The notes under the pieces are model-generated. The model was not told the origin of the DNA and made no database searches. It saw only the letters and a list, made by a program, of their open reading frames with translations. A DNA stretch of 64,000 bases from Acetobacteraceae bacterium H6797 (lineage in GTDB: Bacteria > Pseudomonadota > Alphaproteobacteria > Acetobacterales > Acetobacteraceae). How positions within the stretch are numbered: the stretch's first letter is position 1; each line of letters opens with the position of its first letter. The position numbers were made by a program, and so were the translations under genes. The stretch covers positions 534,381-598,380 of the forward strand of contig JADFCQ010000004.1 of assembly GCA_015223225.1 (NCBI GenBank), in the 5' to 3' direction. Positions 9,127-17,448 of this stretch are shown piece by piece.

Positions 9127-10284
9127 ATGGATCTGTCGGTGTCGGACGATCTCAAGCTCCTCGCGGATGGCGTCCGCTCCTTTGTGGAGCAGGAGCTGCA
9201 ACCGCATGAGGCACTCGTGGAGCGGCTGGACGCCGTCCCCGATGAGCTTTTCCGCGAGATCCAGCAGAAGGCGCTGGCCGCCGGCTTCTATGCGATGAAC
9301 ATGCCGGAGGAGCATGGGGGCGCTGGCCTCACCTCCCCCGAGCGCGCCGTCTGCGAGATCGAATTCGGCCGGGTGAGCCGCGCGCTGGGCGTGATCTGCA
9401 ACCGCCCCGCCCCCATCCTGAAGGCCTGCGTCGGCGACCAGATCGAGACCTATCTGAAGCCGACCATCCGCGGCGAACGCTGGGAATGCTTCGCGCTGAC
9501 CGAGCCGGGCGCCGGTTCCGACGCGCGCGCCATCACCACCAAGGCGGTGAAGGACGGCGATGACTATGTCATCAACGGCACCAAGCAGTTCATCACCATG
9601 GCCATGCGGGCCGATTACATCATCGTCTTCGCCGTCACCGGCATGGATGAGACGCCGCGCGGCCCGCAGAAGCGCATCACGGCCTTCCTGGTCGACAAGG
9701 ACACGCCTGGCATCGGCGTCACCCCGCTCGATGTGCTGTCGAATCGGGGCATGAAGTCCTGCATCATCACCTTCGACAATGTCCGCGTGCCTGCGCGGAA
9801 CATCCTGGGCGGGGAAGGCAATGGCTTCGGCATCGCGAAGAACTGGATTTTCTCCGGCCGCGTGATGCTGGCCGCCAATTGCGTGGGCCTCGCCGAGCGC
9901 GCCATGAAGATGGCCGCCGAATGGGCGAATACGCGCGTCGCCTTCGGCAAGAAGATCGGCCAGTTCCAGGGCACCTCCTTCAAGCTCGCCGATATGGCCA
10001 TGGAAATCCATGCGACGAAGCTGATGGTGATGGACGGCGCCTATAAGATGCAAGCCGGCACCATCACCCAGCGCGAGGCCTCGCAGATCAACCTCTTCGG
10101 CTCCGAGATGGTCGGCCGCGTGACGGATAACGCCCTGCAGATCCTGGGCGGCATGGGCGTGACCAAGGACCTGCCGCTGGAACGCTTCTGGCGCGATGCC
10201 CGCGTGGAGCGCATCTGGGAGGGCACTTCCGAGATCCATCGCGACATTATCTCCAAGGACGTGCTGCGGGAATTCCCGGCATGA
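9127..10284 (+). CDS. Acyl-CoA dehydrogenase (first of two)
   Basis: FAD-dependent enzyme introducing a 2,3 double bond into an acyl-CoA thioester and passing electrons to electron-transfer flavoprotein; cytosolic. The 385-residue length and layout are typical: N-terminal helical domain, middle beta domain with the FAD-binding segment FALTEPGAGSDA, and C-terminal helical domain. The loop VERIWEGTSEIHRD keeps the Glu that is the catalytic base in medium-chain-type enzymes. The ATG at 9127 is chosen over 9106 because GGAG lies 6 bases before it. The stop overlaps the start of the hydratase gene. Substrate chain type unknown. Confidence 0.95.
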   Translation: MDLSVSDDLKLLADGVRSFVEQELQPHEALVERLDAVPDELFREIQQKALAAGFYAMNMPEEHGGAGLTSPERAVCEIEFGRVSRALGVICNRPAPILKACVGDQIETYLKPTIRGERWECFALTEPGAGSDARAITTKAVKDGDDYVINGTKQFITMAMRADYIIVFAVTGMDETPRGPQKRITAFLVDKDTPGIGVTPLDVLSNRGMKSCIITFDNVRVPARNILGGEGNGFGIAKNWIFSGRVMLAANCVGLAERAMKMAAEWANTRVAFGKKIGQFQGTSFKLADMAMEIHATKLMVMDGAYKMQAGTITQREASQINLFGSEMVGRVTDNALQILGGMGVTKDLPLERFWRDARVERIWEGTSEIHRDIISKDVLREFPA

Positions 10285-11060
10285 CCTCACGCATCAAGGT
10301 CACGGCCAATGGGCCGATCCTGGAGATCATGTTCGACCATCCCCCGGCCAATGCCTTCGACCAGAAGGCGAGCCGGGACCTGGATGCGGCGCTCGACCGG
10401 CTGCGCGACGACCCGTCGCTGCGCGTCGGCATCGTGCATGCCAATCCGGCGGGGCGTATCTTCTCGGCGGGGTGGGACCTGAAGGCCGTCGCGGCGGGCG
10501 ATCGGGGCGAGGATTTCGGCAATAACGGCTTCATGTCGCTCGAGCGGCAGGACCTGAACAAGCCGCTGATCGCCGCCGTGCATGGGCTGGCCGTCGGCGG
10601 CGGCTTCGAATTCTCGCTCATGTGCAACATCGTCCTGGCCGCGCCGGAGACGGAATTCGGCCTGCCGGAACTGCTGCGCGGCTTCTTGCCGGAGGCGGGC
10701 GGGCTGTGGCGCGCGCTGCGGCGCCTGCCGGTGAATGTCGCCTATGAGCTGCTGCTGACGGGCCGCCGCCTGACGGCCGACGAGGGCCTGCGCCACGGCT
10801 TCATCAATCATATCGTCCCGAAGGACGAGCTGATGGAGCGCGCCCGCGCCATTGCCGGGCAGATCATCGCCGGCGCCCCACTGGCCGTCGAGGCACTGCT
10901 GGAAGTGGCCCGCGCGGTCGAGACGCTGCCCGATGCCGAGGCTTTCAAGAAGATGCGCTCGGGCCTGCCGGCGCATATCCGCATGCGTAATTCCGAAGAT
11001 TTCTTCGAGGGGCCGCGCGCCTTCGCCGAAAAGCGCGCCCCGAACTGGAAGGGCCGATAG
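10281..11060 (+). CDS. Enoyl-CoA hydratase/isomerase, carnitinyl-CoA dehydratase (CaiD)-like
   Basis: Crotonase-fold enzyme of 259 residues acting on a 2-enoyl-CoA. The oxyanion-hole segments are FSAGWDLKA (about residues 60-68) and VGGGFEFSL; the catalytic Glu region is GLPELLRGFLPEAGG. The FSAGWDLKA and the end FAEKRAPNWKGR are close to what I recall of Escherichia coli CaiD, so a hydratase handling a polar or charged acyl-CoA such as crotonobetainyl-CoA is plausible, but no CoA transferase or ligase of the Cai type is visible. It overlaps the upstream dehydrogenase and abuts the downstream one, so three consecutive genes cover oxidation and hydration. Confidence 0.9.
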   Translation: MTSRIKVTANGPILEIMFDHPPANAFDQKASRDLDAALDRLRDDPSLRVGIVHANPAGRIFSAGWDLKAVAAGDRGEDFGNNGFMSLERQDLNKPLIAAVHGLAVGGGFEFSLMCNIVLAAPETEFGLPELLRGFLPEAGGLWRALRRLPVNVAYELLLTGRRLTADEGLRHGFINHIVPKDELMERARAIAGQIIAGAPLAVEALLEVARAVETLPDAEAFKKMRSGLPAHIRMRNSEDFFEGPRAFAEKRAPNWKGR

Positions 11061-12212
11061 ATGGATTTCGACCTCAACGAAGAGCAGCGCGCGACGCGCG
11101 AGGCGCTCCGGGCCTTCCTGACGAAGGAATGCCCCATCGAATACGTGCGCGAATGCGACGAGAAGGAAGTCTACCCCTTCGAGCTTTACAAGAAGCTCGC
11201 GGAACAGGGCTGGCTCGGCATTCCCATCGCCGAGGAATATGGCGGCACGGGCGGCTCCTGCCTTGACCTGGTGCTCTTCCTCGAGGAATTCGCGCGGCAT
11301 TTCGAGGCGGGCGCGAATATCTATTACACCAGCATCGTCATCGCCGCCGATGCCATCGGCCATTTCGGCACGGAAGATCAGAAGAAGACACTGCTGCCGA
11401 AGCTCGCCCGCGGCGAGTTGCGCTTCGCCTTCTCGCTCTCCGAGCCGGGCTCGGGCTCCGATGCCGCCTCGCTCCGCACCAAGGCGGTGCGCGAGGGCGA
11501 TGAATGGGTGATCAACGGGCAGAAGATGTTCTGCTCCTCGGCGCAGGTCGCCGATTACATCCTGCTGATGGCGCGGACGGATAGTGAGGCCCCGAAGCAC
11601 AAGGGCATCACCATGTTCCTGCTCGACCCCAAGACGCCGGGTGTCGAGATCCGCCGGTTGAAGAAGCTCGGCCTCAAGCCGATGGACCTCAACGAGATCT
11701 TCCTCACCGATGTGCGCATTCCCGCCGATTGCGTCATCGGCGAGGTCAATCACGGCTGGACGAATGTGCTCAAGACGCTCGATTACGAGCGCTGCTGCCT
11801 TTCGGCCGTGAATGTGGGCGCGGCACAGTCGGTGCTGGAGAAATGCCTGACCTATACGAACGAGCGCGAGCAGTTCGGCCAGAAGATCGGCTCCTTCCAG
11901 CTCACGCGGGCCAAGCTCGCGGATATGGAAATGGAGATCGACGCCTCGCGCCTGCTGACCTATCGCTCGGCCACGCTGGTCGACAAGGGCATCCAGAACA
12001 ACAAGGAATCGGCCATCGGCAACCTCGCCTCTTCCGAGACCTATGTGCGCGCAGCCCTTAACGGCATGCGCATCATGGGCGGCTGGGGCTATCTGATGGA
12101 ATACGACATGCAGCGCCATTATCGTGACAGTAAGCTCGCGGAGATCGGCGGCGGCACCTCGGAAATCCTGCGGATCGTTATCTCTCGCGAGATGCAGAAG
12201 GCCCACGGCTGA
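11061..12212 (+). CDS. Acyl-CoA dehydrogenase (second), canonical loop Glu absent
   Basis: A 383-residue acyl-CoA dehydrogenase with the FAD-binding segment FSLSEPGSGSDA and a normal C-terminal domain. In the loop where medium-chain enzymes carry the catalytic Glu, the sequence is EIGGGTSEI, with Gly364 at that place. An alternative Glu exists at position 243 in LDYERC, matching the site used by isovaleryl- and long-chain acyl-CoA dehydrogenases, so the enzyme may still be active. It follows the hydratase stop directly. With the first dehydrogenase it could alternatively form a mixed complex, as some steroid-degradation pairs do. Confidence 0.93.
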   Translation: MDFDLNEEQRATREALRAFLTKECPIEYVRECDEKEVYPFELYKKLAEQGWLGIPIAEEYGGTGGSCLDLVLFLEEFARHFEAGANIYYTSIVIAADAIGHFGTEDQKKTLLPKLARGELRFAFSLSEPGSGSDAASLRTKAVREGDEWVINGQKMFCSSAQVADYILLMARTDSEAPKHKGITMFLLDPKTPGVEIRRLKKLGLKPMDLNEIFLTDVRIPADCVIGEVNHGWTNVLKTLDYERCCLSAVNVGAAQSVLEKCLTYTNEREQFGQKIGSFQLTRAKLADMEMEIDASRLLTYRSATLVDKGIQNNKESAIGNLASSETYVRAALNGMRIMGGWGYLMEYDMQRHYRDSKLAEIGGGTSEILRIVISREMQKAHG

Positions 12213-13591
12213 TGACTATCGACCTCGTCCTTGCCAATGGCACCGTCGTCACGCCTTCTGGCGTGATGGAGGCCGATATTCTCGTCTCGGGCGAGGTCAT
12301 TGCCGATATCGTCCCGCCGGGCACAGGGCGCGGCGCGCGGATGATCGACGCGCGCGGCCGCATCGTGCTTCCGGGCGGTGTCGATGCCCATGTGCATTTC
12401 CTCATCGGCTTCATGGGCCAGCGCAGCGTCTATGATTTCTACTCGGGCACCGTGGCGGCGCTGCGCGGCGGCAATACCACGGTGATCGACTTCGCCCTGC
12501 AACGGCGGGGCCGCTCGATGCTGGATGGGCTGAAGCACCGCCGCGTGCAGGCCGACCGCCATGTGGCAACGGATTACGGGCTCCATCTCATCGCGACCGA
12601 CATCAACCCCTCGAGCCTCGCGGAAGTGCCCGCGCTGGTCGAGGCCGGGGCGGCCTCCTTCAAGGTCTATACGGTCTATGAGAAGGAGCAGCTGAAGGTC
12701 GATGACGGCCCGCTGCATGACCTGATGCGCGCCCTCGGCCAGGCCGGCGGCATGCTCGGCCTGCATGCCGAGAACGCCTCGCTCATCGACCATGCCATCG
12801 CGAAGCATCTCGCCGCCGGCGAAGTCGCCCCCCGTTATCACGCGACCTCCCGCCCTGCCCTCGCCGAGACCGAAGCGGTGCGGCGCGGGCTGCTGCTGGC
12901 CGAGGATGCCGGCTGCCCGCTGCATATTTTCCACCTGAATTCCGGCCCGGCGCTGGATGCCATCGAGGCCGCCGCCGCGCGCGGCCAGAAGGCGAGTGCC
13001 GAGACCTGCACGCATTACCTGGCGCTGACGGCCGAGAAGCTCGATCGCGAGGACGGCCATCTCTACGTCATGAGCCCCCCGCTGCGCGACAAGGCGACGC
13101 AGGACCGCATGTGGCAGGGTGTCGCGAGCGGCGGCTTCGCGGCCGTCACCTCCGACGACGCCTCCTATTCCGCCGAGGCCAAGGCGCTGGGCGCGGAGAG
13201 CTTCGACCGCATCGCCAATGGCGTGCCGGGCGTCGAGCATCGCCTGCCGCTGCTCTACACGCTGGGTGTGGAGGCCGGGCGGCTCACCCTGCCCCAGCTC
13301 GCCTATGCCTGGGCGACGGGCCCGGCGACGCTTTTCGGCCTCGCGCCGCAGAAGGGCAGCATCGCCCTCGGGGCCGATGCCGATCTCGTGCTGCTCGACC
13401 CCGAAACGCGCCGCACCATGACGCCCGAAAGCCATTACGGCGCCATCGGCTATAACCCTTTCGACGGCATGTCGCTGACGGGCTGGCCGACGCTCACCGT
13501 CCGCCGGGGCCAGGTGGCGGTCGAGGATGGCAAGTTCCTCGGCGAGCCGGGCCAGGGCCGCTTCCTCACCCGCAGGCTCGGCGCGCGATGA
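12212..13591 (+). CDS. Hydantoinase/dihydropyrimidinase-type amidohydrolase
   Basis: Cyclic-amide hydrolase of 459 residues, the usual size of D-hydantoinases. All six metal ligands of the binuclear amidohydrolase site can be placed: His60 and His62 (DAHVHF), carbamylated Lys151 (SFKVYTVY), His185 (LHAEN), a His in LHIFHL (about 241) and Asp315 (TSDDAS). These enzymes open hydantoin, dihydropyrimidine or related imide rings. The start overlaps the stop of the preceding dehydrogenase by one base, and it is followed by a putative metallochaperone. The actual ring substrate is not predictable; stereochemistry loops were not analysed. Confidence 0.92.
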   Translation: MTIDLVLANGTVVTPSGVMEADILVSGEVIADIVPPGTGRGARMIDARGRIVLPGGVDAHVHFLIGFMGQRSVYDFYSGTVAALRGGNTTVIDFALQRRGRSMLDGLKHRRVQADRHVATDYGLHLIATDINPSSLAEVPALVEAGAASFKVYTVYEKEQLKVDDGPLHDLMRALGQAGGMLGLHAENASLIDHAIAKHLAAGEVAPRYHATSRPALAETEAVRRGLLLAEDAGCPLHIFHLNSGPALDAIEAAAARGQKASAETCTHYLALTAEKLDREDGHLYVMSPPLRDKATQDRMWQGVASGGFAAVTSDDASYSAEAKALGAESFDRIANGVPGVEHRLPLLYTLGVEAGRLTLPQLAYAWATGPATLFGLAPQKGSIALGADADLVLLDPETRRTMTPESHYGAIGYNPFDGMSLTGWPTLTVRRGQVAVEDGKFLGEPGQGRFLTRRLGAR

Positions 13592-14565
13592 GCCGCATCC
13601 CGGTCACGCTCGTCACCGGCTTCCTCGGAAGCGGCAAGACGACCTTGATCGGGCAGTTGCTGCGGCAGCCGGGCTTCGAGAAAACCCTCGTCGTTATTAA
13701 TGAATTCGGCGAGGCGGGGATCGACCATGACCTCATCGAGGCCTCCAGCGATGATACGATGCTGCTCGCCAATGGCTGCCTCTGCTGCACCATTCGCGGC
13801 AATCTCGTCGATACGCTGCTCGACCTACGAAAGCAGGTCGCGGAAGGGCGGCTGCGCGATTTCGACCGGATTGTGGTCGAGACCTCGGGCGTGGCCGATC
13901 CGGCCGCCCTGCTCGGCTTCCTGCTCGGCGAGGCCGAGGTGATGGCGGGCTATGACATCGAAGGCGTCGTCACCACCGTCGAGGCCGTGAATGGCGCCGA
14001 GACGCTGGAAGGCCAGCCGGAAGCGGCCCTGCAAGCGCGGGTGGCGGATAGGCTGCTGATCACCAAGAGCGATCTCGTCGGCGACAATGCCATGGCCGAT
14101 CTCCAGGCGCGGCTGGCGGCGTTCAATCCCGGCGCCACGATCATGACCGTGGTGAAGGGCGATGTCCCGCCCGAGGCCGTGATCGGCCTCCCGCGCGGCG
14201 AGAAGCACTTCTGCGGCCCCGACTGTGGCCACCACGATCATGACCACGCGCATCACCACCATGACCATGCGAGCCGCTTCCGCAGCGTGAGCCTCAGGCC
14301 GGTGCGGGCGCTGACGGCTGCGGAGGTGGCGCCGATGCTGGAGGCCATCCGCGCCCATGCCGGGCCCGACATGCTGCGGCTCAAGGGCCTGCTGCCCCTG
14401 GCCAAGGGCGGCCATCTGGTGGTGCAGGCCACGCTCGCCACGCTGCATCCGCCTGAGACGCGCAGCGCGCCGCTGCATGGCGAGGGGCGGCTGGTGATCA
14501 TCACCGACCGCGCCGCACCCGAGGCGCTCCTGGCCGCCCTCGCCCCCTTCGGCCTCCGCGCCTGA
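13588..14565 (+). CDS. COG0523 (CobW/YjiA-type) GTPase, putative metal chaperone
   Basis: G3E-family GTPase of 325 residues. It shows Walker A GFLGSGKTT (11-19), the family metal-site motif GCLCC (63-67), the guanine-specificity motif TKSD (159-162) and a His-rich segment with two nearby Cys (about 207-227, including CGPDCG and HHDHDHAHHHHDH). Members load Zn, Fe or Co into client enzymes or traffic zinc. The start overlaps the end of the amidohydrolase gene by 4 bases, so the binuclear hydantoinase is the obvious candidate client; that is inference. A gap of about 70 bases separates it from the ROK regulator. Confidence 0.93.
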   Translation: MSRIPVTLVTGFLGSGKTTLIGQLLRQPGFEKTLVVINEFGEAGIDHDLIEASSDDTMLLANGCLCCTIRGNLVDTLLDLRKQVAEGRLRDFDRIVVETSGVADPAALLGFLLGEAEVMAGYDIEGVVTTVEAVNGAETLEGQPEAALQARVADRLLITKSDLVGDNAMADLQARLAAFNPGATIMTVVKGDVPPEAVIGLPRGEKHFCGPDCGHHDHDHAHHHHDHASRFRSVSLRPVRALTAAEVAPMLEAIRAHAGPDMLRLKGLLPLAKGGHLVVQATLATLHPPETRSAPLHGEGRLVIITDRAAPEALLAALAPFGLRA

Positions 14566-14603
14566 CACGCGCTTTCTATTGACCTTCGCTCGCGGCCTGC
14601 CAT

Positions 14604-14626
14604 CATTCTTGCACTAAGCAAGAATG
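14604..14626 (+). promoter_or_regulatory. Perfect 9-bp-arm palindrome before the ROK regulator gene
   Basis: Arms CATTCTTGC (14604-14612) and GCAAGAATG (14618-14626) flank the 5-base spacer ACTAA. The site lies 8 bases before the GTG start and its right arm runs into the ribosome binding site GGAGG (14626-14630). The position and symmetry fit an autoregulatory operator for the ROK protein, controlling the regulator, the binding protein and the hydrolase downstream. Confidence 0.65.
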
Positions 14627-14634
14627 GAGGAATC

Positions 14635-15819
14635 GTGCAGGACCAGCCGCGCTCGCGCCGTCAGACGCGCGCCGCCATTCTCGGGCGCCTTCTCGCCACG
14701 GGCGGGCTCTACCGCACGCGGCTCGCGGCCGAATCCGGGCTGAGCGAAGGCAGTGTCTCACGCATCATCGGTGAATTGCGCAGCGAGGGCCTGGTCGAGG
14801 AGCCGCGCCGCCCGGTGCCCTATCCCGGCGGCCCCTCCTCCATTGTTGCACTGCGCAAGGATCAGCGGATCGCCGGGCTGGAGTTCGCCAATGACCGGCT
14901 GGCGGTCGGCGTGGGCAATTTCGCGGGCGAAGCCGATACCACCGCTCGCTATCCCCTCCCCGCTGGCAGCGCCCCGGCCCTGGTGCGCGAGACGGTGATC
15001 GAGGCCGTGGCCGGCCTGGCGGAATGGTGCCGCCGCCAGGGCGTGGCCCCGCGCCATATCGCCGCCTCGCTGCCGGGTTTCCGGGGCATGGGGCCGCTCG
15101 CCAACCCCATCGTGCCGGTCGATACGGGCTGGCTCGACCAGCATCTGCGCGAGTCCTTCCCCGGCGTGCCGGTCACGCTCGGCAATACCGTCGCCGTCCA
15201 TGCCGCCGCACAGCTGCATGGGCGCGGCGTGGCGATGGTCGAGCGGCGGAAGCTGTTTCTCTATCTCGGCCACGGTGTGGGCGGTGCCTGGGTGGAGCCC
15301 ATCACGGCCGATGATCCGATCAGACCCATCGAGATCGGCCATGTCGTGCTCGATCCGGAAGGCGCGGCCTGCCGCTGCGGCCATCGCGGCTGCCTGGAAA
15401 CCCAGGCGTCGCTCGTGGCCCTCGCCGGGCTATTCGAGGTGCCGGAGGCGGAGCTTGCGGCCGCCGGCCCGCACTGGATGGAACGGGTGCGCCTGACCGC
15501 GCGGCGGGAGGCGAGCCTCAGGGCCATGCTGCGCCGCCTCGGCCTCGTCATCGGCAATGCGCTGAACCTTCAGCCCGCCGCCCGTGTGGTGCTCTGCGGC
15601 TGGCCCGCCGGCCTGCCCGAGGGGCTGCGTACGGCCATCGCCGAGGGCATGGGCATGAGCCTCTTCGGCGGCCTCGGCGAGGGCGCGCCGCCGCTCGAGT
15701 TCCTGGCGCCGCTGCTCGGCGCCGAGCCCGCGCCCAGCCTCGCCTATGCGCTGCATTGCCTCATCCGCGAGGGCGGCATGGCCCAGCAGGAAGACCGCCC
15801 GGCCCGTCTCGCCGGCTGA
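14635..15819 (+). CDS. ROK-family (NagC-type) transcriptional regulator
   Basis: A 394-residue repressor-like protein with an N-terminal winged helix (about residues 10-65, with TRLAAESGLSEGSVSRII as the helix-turn-helix) and a C-terminal ROK sugar-kinase-like sensor domain. The ROK zinc motif is complete: EIGH near 234 followed by CRCGHRGCLE near 246-255. Start is a GTG with GGAGG 4 bases upstream; the only nearby ATG is out of frame. ROK regulators normally sense sugars or sugar phosphates, which is at odds with the peptide-type binding protein that follows, so the effector is open. Likely controls its own operon through the adjacent palindrome. Confidence 0.92.
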   Translation: MQDQPRSRRQTRAAILGRLLATGGLYRTRLAAESGLSEGSVSRIIGELRSEGLVEEPRRPVPYPGGPSSIVALRKDQRIAGLEFANDRLAVGVGNFAGEADTTARYPLPAGSAPALVRETVIEAVAGLAEWCRRQGVAPRHIAASLPGFRGMGPLANPIVPVDTGWLDQHLRESFPGVPVTLGNTVAVHAAAQLHGRGVAMVERRKLFLYLGHGVGGAWVEPITADDPIRPIEIGHVVLDPEGAACRCGHRGCLETQASLVALAGLFEVPEAELAAAGPHWMERVRLTARREASLRAMLRRLGLVIGNALNLQPAARVVLCGWPAGLPEGLRTAIAEGMGMSLFGGLGEGAPPLEFLAPLLGAEPAPSLAYALHCLIREGGMAQQEDRPARLAG

Positions 15820-15841
15820 ACGAAAGAACCAGGAGGAAAAG

Positions 15842-17422
15842 ATGAAGACCAGCAAGACAGGAAAGACGGGCAAGGGCGCCATCGCTCTGGCCCTGATGCT
15901 CGCCACCGCCCTCGCCGCACCCGCCGATGCGCAGAGCGTGCTGCGCGTGAAGCCCTCGGGCGACGTGCGGGTGATGGACCCGCATCTGGGCTCGGATTCC
16001 ATGGCCCGGAACATGGGCTACATGATCTATGACACCCTCTTCGCGGTGGATGCCGATCTGCGCATCAAGCCGCAGATGGTCGAGAGCTGGAGTTCGAAAG
16101 AGGAAGGCCGCGTCTGGAACTTCCGCCTGCGTGAGGGGATGACCTTCCATGACGGCTCGCCGGTGACAGCCGCCGATGTTGTGGCCTCGCTCCGCCGCTG
16201 GGCGCAGAATGACGGGCTCGGCCAGCAACTCATCGCGCGTGGCGGCACCTTCAGCGTGGAGAGCCCGCGCGACTTCACCCTGACCCTGAACGCGCCCTGG
16301 GGCATGGTGCTGGAAGCGCTGGGCAAGCCGGGCGCGCCCGTGCCCTTCATCATGCCCGAGCGCCTGGCCCAGACGCCTTCGAACCGGCCCGTGCCCGAGG
16401 CCATCGGCTCCGGCCCCTATCGCTTCGTCGCCAGCGAATGGCGCGCGGGCGACAGGCTCGTCTTCGCGGCCCATGCCGGCTATCGCCCGCGCAGCGAGCC
16501 CGCGAGCGGCTTGGCGGGCGGCAAGGTGCCGCGTTTCGAGCGCGTGGAATGGCAGATCATGCCCGATCAGCAGACGGCGCTCGACGCGCTGCGCAAGGGC
16601 GAGATCGACATCGCCGAGGATATCCCGGCCGACCTGCTGCCGACCCTGCGACGTGACCGCAACATCGCCGTCTCGCGGCAGGACGAGATCGGCGTGGCGC
16701 AACAGATCCGCCTCAACACCATCCAGCCACCCTTCGACAATCCGAAGCTGCGCCAGGCGCTGCTCGCCGCGGTGGACGGGCAGGAATTCCTCGCCGCCGT
16801 CACGACCGATGCCGATCAGGGCAAGGTCTGCAACAGCTTCTATATCTGCGCCTCGCCCTATTACACCGAGGCCGGCTGGCGGAAGCCCGATCTGGAGCGC
16901 GCGCGCCAGCTCGTGCGGGAGGCGGGCTATGACGGCACGCCCGTCGTGCTGCTGAACGCGGCGGAGAATTCCAATATCAGCGCCTTCACCCTTGTCGCCG
17001 ATGCGCTGCTGCGCAAGATCGGCTTCCGCACCGATGTGCAGGCGCTGGATTGGGCGACCGTGGTGGCGCGGCGGCAGAGCCGCGAGCCGGTCTCGCGCGG
17101 CGGCTGGTCGATCTTCATCTCAGGCCCCGGCGGGCTCGACTATATGGAGCCGCTGAGCCATCTCGGCCTGCGCTCGAATTGCGAGAAGGCCTGGTTCGGC
17201 TGGCCCTGCGATGAGCAGATCGAGAAGCTCCGCGCCGCCTTCGCCGATACCGCCGATGAGGCGAAGAAGCGCGAGATCGCGGCGCAGATCCAGGCCCGCG
17301 CGCTGGAGACGGTGCCTTATGTGCCCATCGCCGTGCAGTATCAGCTGCGCGCGCATCGCGCGAACCTGACGGGGCTGCTCAACCCGCCTGCGCCGGTCTA
17401 TTGGAACGTGAGCCGTCAGTAA
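15842..17422 (+). CDS. Periplasmic substrate-binding protein, SBP family 5 (second)
   Basis: A 526-residue family 5 solute-binding protein. Signal peptide of about 30 residues ending PADAQ; signature region MTFHDGSPVTAADVVAS; later FDNPKLRQALLAAVDG. Ribosome site AGGAGG 5 bases before the ATG is strong. It lies between the ROK regulator and a hydrolase in one operon and has no permease beside it. It may therefore supply one of the two importers at 1-7.4 kb, one of which lacks its own binding protein. The C-terminal part carries Cys residues (SNCEKAWFGWPCDE) that could form a disulfide. Confidence 0.94.
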   Translation: MKTSKTGKTGKGAIALALMLATALAAPADAQSVLRVKPSGDVRVMDPHLGSDSMARNMGYMIYDTLFAVDADLRIKPQMVESWSSKEEGRVWNFRLREGMTFHDGSPVTAADVVASLRRWAQNDGLGQQLIARGGTFSVESPRDFTLTLNAPWGMVLEALGKPGAPVPFIMPERLAQTPSNRPVPEAIGSGPYRFVASEWRAGDRLVFAAHAGYRPRSEPASGLAGGKVPRFERVEWQIMPDQQTALDALRKGEIDIAEDIPADLLPTLRRDRNIAVSRQDEIGVAQQIRLNTIQPPFDNPKLRQALLAAVDGQEFLAAVTTDADQGKVCNSFYICASPYYTEAGWRKPDLERARQLVREAGYDGTPVVLLNAAENSNISAFTLVADALLRKIGFRTDVQALDWATVVARRQSREPVSRGGWSIFISGPGGLDYMEPLSHLGLRSNCEKAWFGWPCDEQIEKLRAAFADTADEAKKREIAAQIQARALETVPYVPIAVQYQLRAHRANLTGLLNPPAPVYWNVSRQ

Positions 17423-17448
17423 GCGGCTCCGTAAAAGGAACAAAGCCT

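Noticed and set aside
14224..14270. CAT/CAC-rich stretch resembling a repeat array
   Set aside because: It encodes the His-rich segment of the COG0523 GTPase and is not a DNA repeat in its own right.
13588..14565. Annotation of the GTPase as cobalamin gene cobW
   Set aside because: No cobalamin genes are nearby, and the GCLCC motif with a His-rich block is generic to COG0523.
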